Below, piece after piece: positions 1 through 5,722 of a stretch of 7,430 nt of DNA. Source of the DNA: Spirochaetales bacterium (lineage in GTDB: Bacteria; Spirochaetota; Spirochaetia; SZUA-6; DRHE01); contig JAGLQP010000087.1 in NCBI GenBank assembly GCA_023136785.1, positions 1 to 7,430 of the forward strand, in the 5' to 3' direction. The position numbers and the translations under genes were made by a program. The stretch's first letter is position 1. Every line of letters begins with the position of its first letter. Under the pieces are notes generated by a model, which worked only from the letters and a program-made list of their open reading frames with translations, searched no databases and was not told the origin of the DNA.

Positions 1-211
1 CTACAGGTGCTTTCGCTTTAGCTTTCGTTTCCTTCGCGGCGGCTTCCTTTTCAGCGGTTTTTGAGGTTTTTGCGGTCTTATCGGCCTTCGCAGAAGATTT
101 GCTTTTCTTCTTCTTTTTCGCCTTTTCCTCTGCAGGAGCGGCGGATTGTTCCTCCTGGGAGATCTCTTCTTCCTTGGGTTCCTGGCCTTCTACTTTATTC
201 TCATCGCTCAT
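1..211 (-). CDS. rpsR: Probable N-terminal extension of 30S ribosomal protein S18 (partial, runs off window)
   Basis: An open frame of 70 codons starts at ATG 211 and continues past position 1 with no stop. A strong AGGAGG sits 8 nt upstream (220-225). The protein begins MSDENKVEGQ. It is acidic for about 40 residues, then becomes Lys/Ala/Ser/Thr-rich with a run of five lysines near residue 41, so it is low-complexity and probably disordered. The conserved S18 core is not visible. The assignment rests on position: in spirochaetes and many other bacteria the order is rpsF-ssb-rpsR-rplI, and this gene follows ssb by 66 bp on the same strand. S18 binds 16S rRNA beside S6 in the small-subunit platform. 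If this is rpsR, it carries an N-terminal extension of at least about 65 residues, which is unusual for a protein normally of 70-100 residues. The alternative is a separate small Lys-rich protein inserted between ssb and rpsR. Confidence 0.55.
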   Translation of the reverse strand, partial: MSDENKVEGQEPKEEEISQEEQSAAPAEEKAKKKKKSKSSAKADKTAKTSKTAEKEAAAKETKAKAKAPV

Positions 212-219
212 CTATAAAT

Positions 220-225
220 CCTCCT
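220..225 (-). promoter_or_regulatory. Strong Shine-Dalgarno for the putative rpsR
   Basis: AGGAGG on the minus strand lies 8 nt before the ATG at 211. It supports that codon as a true start of a Lys-rich product rather than an incidental open frame. Confidence 0.75.
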
Positions 226-277
226 GATTATCGTAACAGCTCATATCTGTGAAATGATTTAGCGAATCGGCGAAAAC

Positions 278-703
278 TTAAAAGGGTATGTCGTCGTCGA
301 AGTCGTCCGCAGTAGGTATCTCTTGCGCGGGCTGCTCTTCTGTCTGTCTGGGCGAGATTCCAGAATCCTTGTCCGGGCCCCGTCCCGCCAACAGCTGGAT
401 GTTCGTCACGAAGATTTCAACGCGGCTTCGAGGTTGTCCTGCTTGTTCCCACCGATCCTGCTTCAGCTCCCCCTGGATGCCGATCTGTTTGCCTTTTACC
501 AGATACTGTGCAAGGGCTTCGGCTCTCTTGCCGAGCAAGACGCAGTTGAAGAAGTTGCCCTCGTCCTGCCAGGTGTCGTCTTTTTTGACCCTGCGGTTCA
601 CGGCCAGAGACAGGTTGGCTATGGCAAAACCTGTATTTGTATATTTCAGCTCCACGTCTCTGGTAAGCCTGCCGACCAGGACTACTTGGTTGATGTCAGC
701 CAT
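278..703 (-). CDS. ssb: Single-stranded DNA-binding protein
   Basis: This 141-residue SSB coats single-stranded DNA during replication, recombination and repair. The OB-fold occupies about residues 1-107: it opens with INQVVLVGRLTRDVELKYT, has the FFNCVLLGKRAEALAQYLVKG core, then a GELKQDRWEQ strand. Aromatic residues W45, F51, F52 and W85 are placed like the DNA-stacking residues of the family. A Gln/Pro/acidic linker (about 108-133) leads to the acidic tip DDDIPF, the conserved peptide that recruits partner proteins such as RecQ, PriA and Pol III chi in other bacteria. The length is short for SSB because the linker is short. The ATG at 703 has GGGAGC about 7 nt upstream (711-716). It lies 33 bp downstream of rpsF and is probably co-transcribed with it. 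Confidence 0.97.
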   Translation of the reverse strand: MADINQVVLVGRLTRDVELKYTNTGFAIANLSLAVNRRVKKDDTWQDEGNFFNCVLLGKRAEALAQYLVKGKQIGIQGELKQDRWEQAGQPRSRVEIFVTNIQLLAGRGPDKDSGISPRQTEEQPAQEIPTADDFDDDIPF

Positions 704-736
704 TGTACACGCTCCCGTTTCGTATTTATTGCGTTA

Positions 737-1015
737 CTATTCTTTACGAACGAAGAGGTATTTCAAGATCTCGCCCCGGAGCTTCAGGGCTTTGTCGAAG
801 GCTTGGATGTTTTCAGGTGCCGATTCGATCTCGTAGAGGAGGTAAAATCCTTTACTATTCTTCTTGATCTCGTAGGCCAGATTCCTCTCGCCCATCTCCT
901 CTTCTTTGACAACCTTGCAGCCGTTGTCATTGAAAAGACCTTTAACGAACTCCCTGCCTTCGGCAAGAAGCTCGCTTTCCGGTTTAAAAATAAGCACAGC
1001 CTCGTAGTTTCTCAT
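737..1015 (-). CDS. rpsF: 30S ribosomal protein S6
   Basis: This 92-residue bS6 is a ferredoxin-like small-subunit protein that pairs with S18 on the 16S rRNA platform. Family hallmarks are the start MRNYEAVLIFKPE, the central MGERNLAYEIKKNSKGFYLLYEI (residues 41-63; usual pattern GxRxLAYxIxxxxxGxYxL), and the end LKLRGEILKYLFVRKE. The frame is open a further 10 codons upstream to 1045 (MDHQDHREDQ). I chose ATG 1015 because AGGGAGG stands 5 nt before it and because the family begins at MRxYE. The short acidic tail of some S6 proteins is absent. It is the first gene of the minus-strand operon rpsF-ssb-(rpsR). The leader contains a perfect hairpin and a candidate promoter, listed separately. 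Confidence 0.97.
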   Translation of the reverse strand: MRNYEAVLIFKPESELLAEGREFVKGLFNDNGCKVVKEEEMGERNLAYEIKKNSKGFYLLYEIESAPENIQAFDKALKLRGEILKYLFVRKE

Positions 1016-1020
1016 TTGAT

Positions 1021-1027
1021 CCTCCCT
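1021..1027 (-). promoter_or_regulatory. Shine-Dalgarno of rpsF (decides start)
   Basis: AGGGAGG on the minus strand is followed by five bases and the ATG at 1015. This selects the 92-residue S6 rather than the 102-residue frame that starts at 1045, which would place the ribosome site inside the coding region. Confidence 0.8.
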
Positions 1028-1040
1028 ATGGTCTTGATGA

Positions 1041-1062
1041 TCCATTCCCTAAGCGGAATGGA
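1041..1062 (-). promoter_or_regulatory. Perfect 8-bp inverted repeat in rpsF leader; possible S6:S18 autoregulatory hairpin
   Basis: Read on the minus strand, TCCATTCC (1062-1055), a 6-nt loop GCTTAG and GGAATGGA (1048-1041) form a perfect hairpin. It lies 25 nt upstream of the rpsF start codon, so it would be in the untranslated leader. Many bacterial rpsF leaders carry an RNA motif bound by the S6:S18 complex that contains a conserved CCG near the apical loop. A CCG is present here, at the 5' arm/loop boundary. That match is suggestive only. The hairpin also covers a possible ATG (1058) of the divergent plus-strand frame, so a DNA operator is an alternative. There is no U-tract, so it is not an intrinsic terminator. 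Confidence 0.4.
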
Positions 1063-1185
1063 TAAAGAGGCGAAGCATAAGCTACCATATACCCGGGCAG
1101 AAGTCAAGAAGATCAAGGCTGTGCTCAAAGCGACCGAAAATCAAGTAGATATCGATATTGGCGACTGGTACCATGACACGAAGGG
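1058..1185 (+). pseudogene. Coding-like 5' segment, out of frame with the gene at 1173-1637
   Basis: From ATG 1058 the frame reads MDKEAKHKLPYTRAEVKKIKAVLKATENQ and then VDIDIGDWYHDTK, ending near 1185. It has the balanced, Lys-rich, heptad-like look of a real N-terminus. It is not the mirror of any minus-strand gene, since it overlaps only the rpsF leader. The same frame stays open to 1564, but beyond about 1190 it reads as a His/Gly/Pro-rich out-of-frame shadow of the gene at 1173-1637. Dropping one G from the run at 1183-1185 fuses this segment to VNYEDNIFYLTLIFKG and gives one protein of about 192 residues. No good ribosome site precedes 1058. I read it as the 5' part of a frameshifted gene, caused by mutation, sequence error or programmed shift. 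Confidence 0.45.
1079..1107 (-). promoter_or_regulatory. Candidate promoter for the rpsF-ssb operon
   Basis: On the minus strand, TTGACT (1107-1102) is followed by a 17-nt spacer and TAGCTT (1084-1079). The -35 element is a good match and the -10 weak (3 of 6 bases). Transcription would begin near 1072 and give a leader of about 57 nt that includes the 1041-1062 hairpin and the rpsF ribosome site. The promoter would lie inside the coding-like 5' segment of the divergent gene. It was identified by eye only. Confidence 0.3.
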
Positions 1186-1637
1186 TAAATTACGAAGACA
1201 ATATTTTCTACCTCACCCTGATCTTCAAGGGCATCTCGGCGAGTTTGAAGCTGAACATAGACACGGACCTGTACAGGGACAGAATCATCGAGGATATCCG
1301 GTTTCTCGACAAGACCTCGGCGAGCATCTATCAGTCTTTGAAGGCGAACCATCTCATGATCGATCGGTTCACCCACCTCAAGGGTCTGCAGAAGCTGAAC
1401 TCAAGTTTTATTGCTCTTCTGGAAGATATACTGGAGGAGCGCCTTCCTCTGGCCAGTTCGTTGGAACAGGATTTCGATCTCCTTCAGCGCGTCCAGTCGA
1501 ATCGGGAAACCGAGCTGGCGGGTATCAACGAGATGATCACAAAACAAAAAGGGTCAACCGGTGACCAGGAACAGATCGTTTCGGAGGAAGAGTTCAAGTT
1601 CCTTCTGTCTGCCGAGGAGCAGGAGCCAGAATCTTAG
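1173..1637 (+). CDS. Hypothetical helical protein (C-terminal part of a probably frameshifted gene)
   Basis: The frame is open from 1149 to the TAG at 1637. The first ATG is 1173, giving 154 residues that begin MTRRVNYEDN; a TTG at 1158 would add five. Neither start has a Shine-Dalgarno. The product is rich in predicted helix: FYLTLIFKGISASLKLNIDTDLYRDRIIEDIRF and onward, a LEDILEERLPLASSLEQDFDLLQRV stretch with coiled-coil character, and a very acidic end (EEEFKFLLSAEEQEPES). There is no signal peptide, membrane segment or recognisable catalytic motif, and I do not recognise the family. It is divergent from rpsF and convergent with the PilZ gene, with only 3 bases between the stop codons. 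The upstream segment 1058-1185 probably supplies its true N-terminus in another frame. Confidence 0.7.
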   Translation: MTRRVNYEDNIFYLTLIFKGISASLKLNIDTDLYRDRIIEDIRFLDKTSASIYQSLKANHLMIDRFTHLKGLQKLNSSFIALLEDILEERLPLASSLEQDFDLLQRVQSNRETELAGINEMITKQKGSTGDQEQIVSEEEFKFLLSAEEQEPES

Positions 1638-1640
1638 GAG

Positions 1641-2918
1641 CTAGGATTTTTCCTCAAAGAGGTCTAGGGGCGGCGGAGGCGTCCCACCTTCCCATTTGTT
1701 TTCCTCTTCTATCGAGTAGGGCTTGGCGTACAACTTCTCGAAGAGAAAATTCAGGTCTTCCTGATTGATATCGAGAAACTGAACCCCGAAATAACACCTT
1801 TCAGCGTCATGAAATTTTCGCCGTACCCGGGAGCCGATGACCATGGTTCGCTCTGGAAACCGAACCGTGACCTCCATGTCGGTGTGAATCAGCAGGTTGT
1901 CGGCCAGATCCGTTCGAGGATGGGCAAAGAGCAGTCCGGAAGCGCTGATGTCAATGATCGGAGCTTCATACCTGCGTTCCATGCTGTCGTTTGAGGTGAA
2001 ATATCCGGTCAGGTGCAGAGAGTACCCCAGTACCCTGGAGAAATCATATGCGTATTCCAGCAGGTCTTTCGATATTTTCTCCTTCCTGTCCTCTCTGTTG
2101 CACAGGTAGACATACCCGACCAGGTACAGATCATAGAGGATGGGACAGAACAACTCAGAGTGAATCTGCTTCTTCTGCTTCTCATAGAGAATGTTCCCCA
2201 ATTTGCTGGTAATCACGTGGGGAGGACGATCCAGGGCTTCTTCGTACTTGACCAGATCCCTGCGGGTTATCAGGCGCTCGTCCGGATACGGATCGTTGAT
2301 GGGAAAGTCTTCCTCTGTCGACGGTATCCAGAACATCTTCCCGGTCGCGGCCATGACTTTCTCTTCATATTTGTCCAACACCCTCTCGCGCATCATTACG
2401 ATGCGGGCTTCGCTTACCTCGCCCATCGTTTTTTCCCGAAAGTTTTTATAGAGGCTTTTGATGCTGGAATAGTCGAAATCGATACGGGAATTGATAACCT
2501 CCGGTGACAGCTCGGTGTAGCGATTGGATCTGGGGAAGTTTAGCTTCACCTTCTGCCCCTTGATCGTGAAAAAAACCTCTGCCCGGTCCGAGATTTTCAC
2601 CCGTTCGTTTTTTCGCTGAGGGTTTTTGTACACCCCCTCCGGATGAACCAGCTTGACCCGGTCTTCGCTTATTTCCAGTATCACGGACTCGAAGGTGTGA
2701 TAGTTGTTCTGAAAGAGAAAATAGACCTGGACGTTCTCATCGACTGAGAAAAGATTTGGATCCCCGGAACGGATCTCTACATCCAAGTACTCGTCTTTGA
2801 TCTCGAGAACGGGTCCCACGATCTCCTTCCTCTGGCCATGGATATTGAGCTCGACATTCTGCTCTATCAGAGACTTGAACACGAACTCCTTCACGATTCT
2901 TCCGACCCGAATTCCCAT
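1641..2918 (-). CDS. PilZ-type (DUF1577-like) putative c-di-GMP receptor with inserted GAF-like region
   Basis: This is a 425-residue cytoplasmic protein with no signal peptide or membrane helix. Residues 1-95 resemble the PilZN/YcgR-N beta-barrel that precedes many PilZ domains. RKNER at 102-106 fits the c-di-GMP-binding RxxxR. DISASG at 323-328 fits the second PilZ motif (D/N)xSxxG and is followed by typical PilZ strands to about residue 393 (EVTVRFPERTMVIGSRVRRK, then YFGVQFLDINQEDLNFLF). In ordinary PilZ domains the two motifs are 20-30 residues apart; here about 215 residues separate them. Part of the insert (about 235-303; SELFCPILYDLYLVGYVYLC and an amphipathic helix) looks GAF-like. 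The C-terminus carries PPPP and an acidic end. I chose ATG 2918, which has GGGAG 9 nt upstream, over GTG 2924, which abuts the previous stop. It is the last gene of a four-gene operon. DUF1577 membership is from memory of spirochaetal PilZ proteins and needs a profile search. Confidence 0.8.
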   Translation of the reverse strand: MGIRVGRIVKEFVFKSLIEQNVELNIHGQRKEIVGPVLEIKDEYLDVEIRSGDPNLFSVDENVQVYFLFQNNYHTFESVILEISEDRVKLVHPEGVYKNPQRKNERVKISDRAEVFFTIKGQKVKLNFPRSNRYTELSPEVINSRIDFDYSSIKSLYKNFREKTMGEVSEARIVMMRERVLDKYEEKVMAATGKMFWIPSTEEDFPINDPYPDERLITRRDLVKYEEALDRPPHVITSKLGNILYEKQKKQIHSELFCPILYDLYLVGYVYLCNREDRKEKISKDLLEYAYDFSRVLGYSLHLTGYFTSNDSMERRYEAPIIDISASGLLFAHPRTDLADNLLIHTDMEVTVRFPERTMVIGSRVRRKFHDAERCYFGVQFLDINQEDLNFLFEKLYAKPYSIEEENKWEGGTPPPPLDLFEEKS

Positions 2919-2924
2919 TCTCAC

Positions 2925-4445
2925 TCACTCCCGAATCATCTGCAGACAGTTGTCCCCTTCATCCTCTGGGGAGACACAGAAACGTACAGGCTGTACTTGT
3001 TCGCTCTTCACAACAAAAAGATAATCCCCTGCCGAAAGCGAGTAAAGCGAATCTTTTCCCATCACAGGTTGCATGGAAGGTAGACTGAAAAGCTCTACCG
3101 TTGCCGAGCCTGCATCGCCCCGGACACCCTGCTTGCGGATAATGTAGGTTCCCGATTGAATGATGCGGAGTTGAAAGGATAAGGGATTTTCATCGATCTC
3201 GTACTCCTCTATGCCTGCTTCCGGGAAGATCTGGATGGGATCGATTTTGTCGAAAACCAAGGTGTAGTTCCCGGTGGCCAACGCGCCTTCTCCGGATATT
3301 CGGGCGTAGATGCGACGAGTTCCCAAAAACAGCGGGATGAAGGCATTGTTCTGAGCGCCGCTGTTGTCGTCCGCGAGGATTTCTCTCTCTTGATCCGTGA
3401 AAAGAGCGATTTGGGTGTCGACCTGTACTCCGGTGGTGTACACCGTGTAGAAGGCAGGCATGGTGAAGGACAACTCGACCCAGTCCTGATCACCCGAAAG
3501 CAGAGCCCGGTCCTGCCGGGTGTCCGGAAAGATCGGCTTGGCCTCGGCCAAACGGTTGTCCGGTTCGAATCCATCGTTGCTCCGCCCGGTCAAGTCAATC
3601 GAAAATATGTAGGAGCCCTGTACACCAAAATCGTAGGCCAGAAGCTCAACTACGTAGTAACCCTCTTCTAAGGAGGTTTCCAACCTCAAGCCGGCGCTAC
3701 CTTCATTACCGCCGACTTCAAAGGGTATGTTCTCACCTTCCCGATACAGGAGAAGCTGTAGATCGACATTGGTCTGGGCTTCCATCACCACCGTTCCCCG
3801 ACTGGTTTTGTGGAATCTGAACCGGTCTATATCCCCGGGAGTGATCGAACGCCCGAAGCTCTGGGTGCCGAAGGAGGGAACATCAACCTCAAACCCCTGG
3901 GCATCGTCCGGCTCGAAGGGATCCCCCTCCATCATATCCTGTCCGACAAAGCCGTTTTCCGTGGATTGATCGTCTCGCGGGGATGGGAAGGTTCTCGGTT
4001 GTGCGATTGCCGAGGGCTCGAGCAATGCGAGTAGCTCCGGGGTGGAGGGGATATCAATCCGGGTGCCGCCACCGAGGGAACCGTCCGGTTTGGTGATACG
4101 GCAGATGACACGCACCCTGCCGGGATAGGATTGCAGCACTCCGCTCACCGTGTAGGTATTGCTTCCCTCCGGTTGGGGGATGATCCTGACCTTTCTGTAC
4201 TCTGCGGCCAGGTAGAGTTCGAGCTCGCTCTTGAACCGATCCCCTAAGGTAACCTTTCCATATTCGTCGGAGAGAAAGGGGAGAATCGTTAAATTCCGAT
4301 TTTTTACATCGGGGATTGCGCCAAGAAGGTAATCTCCCAACTCCGCCACCGCTCTGTCGATATCCTGCAGGATATCCGCCGAGAGGGGTAGGGAGATGAA
4401 AACAATGAGCAGAACTACCCAAATAATGCCGAAACAGCGCTTCAT
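2925..4445 (-). CDS. Secreted protein with FlgO/CsgG-like N-terminus and tandem PPC-like beta-domains
   Basis: This is a 506-residue protein. Residues 1-23 form a signal peptide (MKRCFG, hydrophobic core, cleavage after PLSA), so it is exported, probably to the periplasm or surface. Residues 26-135 resemble the FlgO/CsgG/LpoB-type fold: a helix (DIDRAVAELGDYLLG), NLTILPFLSDE, LGDRFKSELELYLA, then YTVSGVLQ and a VRVICRI strand with GG turns. Residues 176-286 and 290-399 are two copies of a bacterial pre-peptidase C-terminal (PPC)-like sandwich. Each opens with DxFEPD and has a GD.D or GDQDW turn, a VD.Q..L strand and a final GxY strand. Residues 400-495 may be a third degenerate copy (SGTYII, SAGDYLFVV). 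No catalytic domain is visible, so it is probably structural or ligand-binding. ATG 4445 has GAGGAG 8 nt upstream and overlaps the HD gene's stop as ATGA, implying translational coupling. The domain names are inferred from pattern only. Confidence 0.8.
   Translation of the reverse strand: MKRCFGIIWVVLLIVFISLPLSADILQDIDRAVAELGDYLLGAIPDVKNRNLTILPFLSDEYGKVTLGDRFKSELELYLAAEYRKVRIIPQPEGSNTYTVSGVLQSYPGRVRVICRITKPDGSLGGGTRIDIPSTPELLALLEPSAIAQPRTFPSPRDDQSTENGFVGQDMMEGDPFEPDDAQGFEVDVPSFGTQSFGRSITPGDIDRFRFHKTSRGTVVMEAQTNVDLQLLLYREGENIPFEVGGNEGSAGLRLETSLEEGYYVVELLAYDFGVQGSYIFSIDLTGRSNDGFEPDNRLAEAKPIFPDTRQDRALLSGDQDWVELSFTMPAFYTVYTTGVQVDTQIALFTDQEREILADDNSGAQNNAFIPLFLGTRRIYARISGEGALATGNYTLVFDKIDPIQIFPEAGIEEYEIDENPLSFQLRIIQSGTYIIRKQGVRGDAGSATVELFSLPSMQPVMGKDSLYSLSAGDYLFVVKSEQVQPVRFCVSPEDEGDNCLQMIRE
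2928..2932 (-). promoter_or_regulatory. Shine-Dalgarno of the PilZ gene (decides start)
   Basis: GGGAG on the minus strand lies inside the last codons of the upstream gene, 9 nt before ATG 2918 and only 3 nt before GTG 2924. The spacing favours the ATG. Confidence 0.6.
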
Positions 4446-4993
4446 AGACCGAGCTCCTCTGCGATGTTCTGCATGGCATCTACGGCTATGGCGGAAAACT
4501 CCTCCAGGGTGAACCCTGCCTGTTCGCAGAGCATGATACTCTCCCGCGAGACTTTGCGGGCAAACTCCTTCTTCTTCATCCTCTTCACCACAGAGGCGGG
4601 TTTGACCGAGGCAAGTTTCTTGTCCGGCATGACCAGAGCCGTGGCCACGATCAAACCTGTAATGCTTTCCGCTGCCGTAATGGCGTAATCCAGAGGGTCG
4701 GTTCGTTCCAGACCTAATCCGTCCGCATTGTGGGCCAGAACGGCCTTGATAATTTCTTCGCTTACACCGCGCTCCCTTAAAATCTCTTCACTCTTTCGCC
4801 CGTGCACAGCGGGATCCTGGGTGATATCAAAATCCAGATCGTGGATCATGCCCATGATCCACCAGGTATCGGGGTCGCCCCCGAGACGACCGGCTAGACG
4901 TTCCATGATCGCAGCCGTGGCCAGGCTGTGCTTTTTCAGCCAGTCACTCTGTACGTATTGGTCTACCAACTGAATTGCTTCCTCACGGTTCAT
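4442..4993 (-). CDS. HD-domain hydrolase (COG2316-like)
   Basis: This is a 183-residue cytoplasmic protein of the HD metal-dependent phosphohydrolase superfamily. Candidate metal ligands are H22 in WLKKHSLATAAIMERLA, H51-D52 in MGMIHDLDFD, H64 in PAVHGRKSEEIL, H88 in AVLAHNADG, and D102 in LDYAITAAESITGLI. The HIS...HD...H...H...D order is complete, so the site looks active. The C-terminal half has a basic stretch (VKRMKKKEFARKVSRE) and a final helix. Length and pattern fit the small stand-alone predicted hydrolases of COG2316, whose substrate I do not know. It should not be called a c-di-GMP phosphodiesterase, because it lacks the HD-GYP signature (HHE, GYP). ATG 4993 follows the lipoprotein stop by 1 nt, and a GGGGG run 10 nt upstream is its likely ribosome site. 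Its end overlaps the next gene by 4 nt. Confidence 0.88.
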   Translation of the reverse strand: MNREEAIQLVDQYVQSDWLKKHSLATAAIMERLAGRLGGDPDTWWIMGMIHDLDFDITQDPAVHGRKSEEILRERGVSEEIIKAVLAHNADGLGLERTDPLDYAITAAESITGLIVATALVMPDKKLASVKPASVVKRMKKKEFARKVSRESIMLCEQAGFTLEEFSAIAVDAMQNIAEELGL

Positions 4994-4994
4994 G

Positions 4995-5717
4995 CTATTG
5001 GATCCCCCATCCGTAGGCTGAAGGGTAATACTTTTCCTGCTCTCGGGAATAAGCCCGCTTCAGCAGCTCGAAGTTGGTCTGGAGATCAGAGATGTACCAC
5101 CTTCCGCCGGAATTTTCAAGGTAGAGCTCCCCTTCGCATACTCCGGGAGACCCGAACAGGCGGATGTTCATCCAGGCTGTTCTTTGCTGGCCTAGAGGCG
5201 GGTTCTGATCACTTACTTGCTGGGATTGTGTGGTAATGGTACCGATGCGATAGGTGATAGGGATCAGCTCTTGATTGAGATAGTGGTTGACCGAATTCTT
5301 CAGCTCCTCGCGCACGCTGTTGTGCAGCGTTTCTATCACCACCGTCCCCTCCTGCAAGCCGTTGAGAAAACGGGTTGCTACGGAAACCATCTCTTGGGTG
5401 CTTCGATCGATCCCCACCAGGTTTGCCAGAGGTCCGATTTTGAAATCCTCCGGCAATACTTGACTGGATTCCAGGGTCAGAAGACGTTGTTGCTCTGGTT
5501 GGTTGGCAGCGGCGGGCTGCTCCACTGCTGCGGGTTTTGCCTGAGTTAGGGTGATTTCCCGCTTGCTGAGAACCTCTCCCGTGTCTCCCTCGTCTGATTG
5601 CTCACTCGCCGTCGGCCTTGGCGGTTCTTCAGTCTCGGCTTTTGCTTGATCATCCTTTCGTGCGCAGGAGACAGTAGAAAAAAGCAGAATAACCGAGAGC
5701 ACAGACCACCATTTCAT
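4995..5717 (-). CDS. Putative lipoprotein, unknown function
   Basis: This is a 240-residue exported protein. Residues 1-17 are a short signal sequence (MKWWSVLSVILLFSTVS) ending at C18, the likely lipidated cysteine. The lipobox TVSC is relaxed relative to the usual LAGC, as is common in spirochaetes. Residues 19-85 are a low-complexity Glu/Pro/Ala/Gln linker, probably disordered and spanning from the membrane. Residues 90-240 look globular, with a helix around VSVATRFLNGLQEG, a second around IETLHNSVREELKNSVNHYL, then strands ending WMNIRLFGSPGVCEGELYLENSGGRWYISDLQ. Helices followed by a curved sheet with GRWYI is reminiscent of NTF2-like/DUF4878 domains, but this is only a shape impression. 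It is the first gene of the four-gene operon and lies 1 nt from the HD gene. No convincing Shine-Dalgarno precedes ATG 5717. Confidence 0.8.
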   Translation of the reverse strand: MKWWSVLSVILLFSTVSCARKDDQAKAETEEPPRPTASEQSDEGDTGEVLSKREITLTQAKPAAVEQPAAANQPEQQRLLTLESSQVLPEDFKIGPLANLVGIDRSTQEMVSVATRFLNGLQEGTVVIETLHNSVREELKNSVNHYLNQELIPITYRIGTITTQSQQVSDQNPPLGQQRTAWMNIRLFGSPGVCEGELYLENSGGRWYISDLQTNFELLKRAYSREQEKYYPSAYGWGIQ

Positions 5718-5722
5718 ACTTT

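Noticed and set aside
1016..1045. N-terminal extension of rpsF (MDHQDHREDQ)
   Set aside because: The Shine-Dalgarno AGGGAGG lies within this stretch, 5 nt before ATG 1015, and the S6 family starts at MRxYE.
323..1564. 413-codon open frame on the plus strand across ssb and rpsF
   Set aside because: Positions 323-1015 are antisense to two clear conserved genes, and the tail beyond about 1190 is an out-of-frame shadow of the gene at 1173-1637. Only the piece 1058 to about 1185 looks coding and is listed separately.
1638..1665. Possible bidirectional terminator between the convergent genes
   Set aside because: Only 3 bases separate the stops. The small CCTC/GAGG stem nearby has a 3-nt loop, 4 pairs and no U-tract on the strand that needs it.
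2013..2507. 164-codon plus-strand frame opposite the PilZ gene
   Set aside because: It is a mirror of the well-supported PilZ coding region, with no ribosome site and no family-like pattern.
2919..2924. GTG start for the PilZ gene
   Set aside because: It abuts the previous stop codon and has its GGGAG only 3 nt away; ATG 2918 has a workable 9-nt spacing.
4442..4993. HD-GYP c-di-GMP phosphodiesterase, which would pair neatly with the PilZ gene
   Set aside because: The protein has a plain HD core and lacks the HHE and GYP signatures, so a c-di-GMP-degrading role is not supported.
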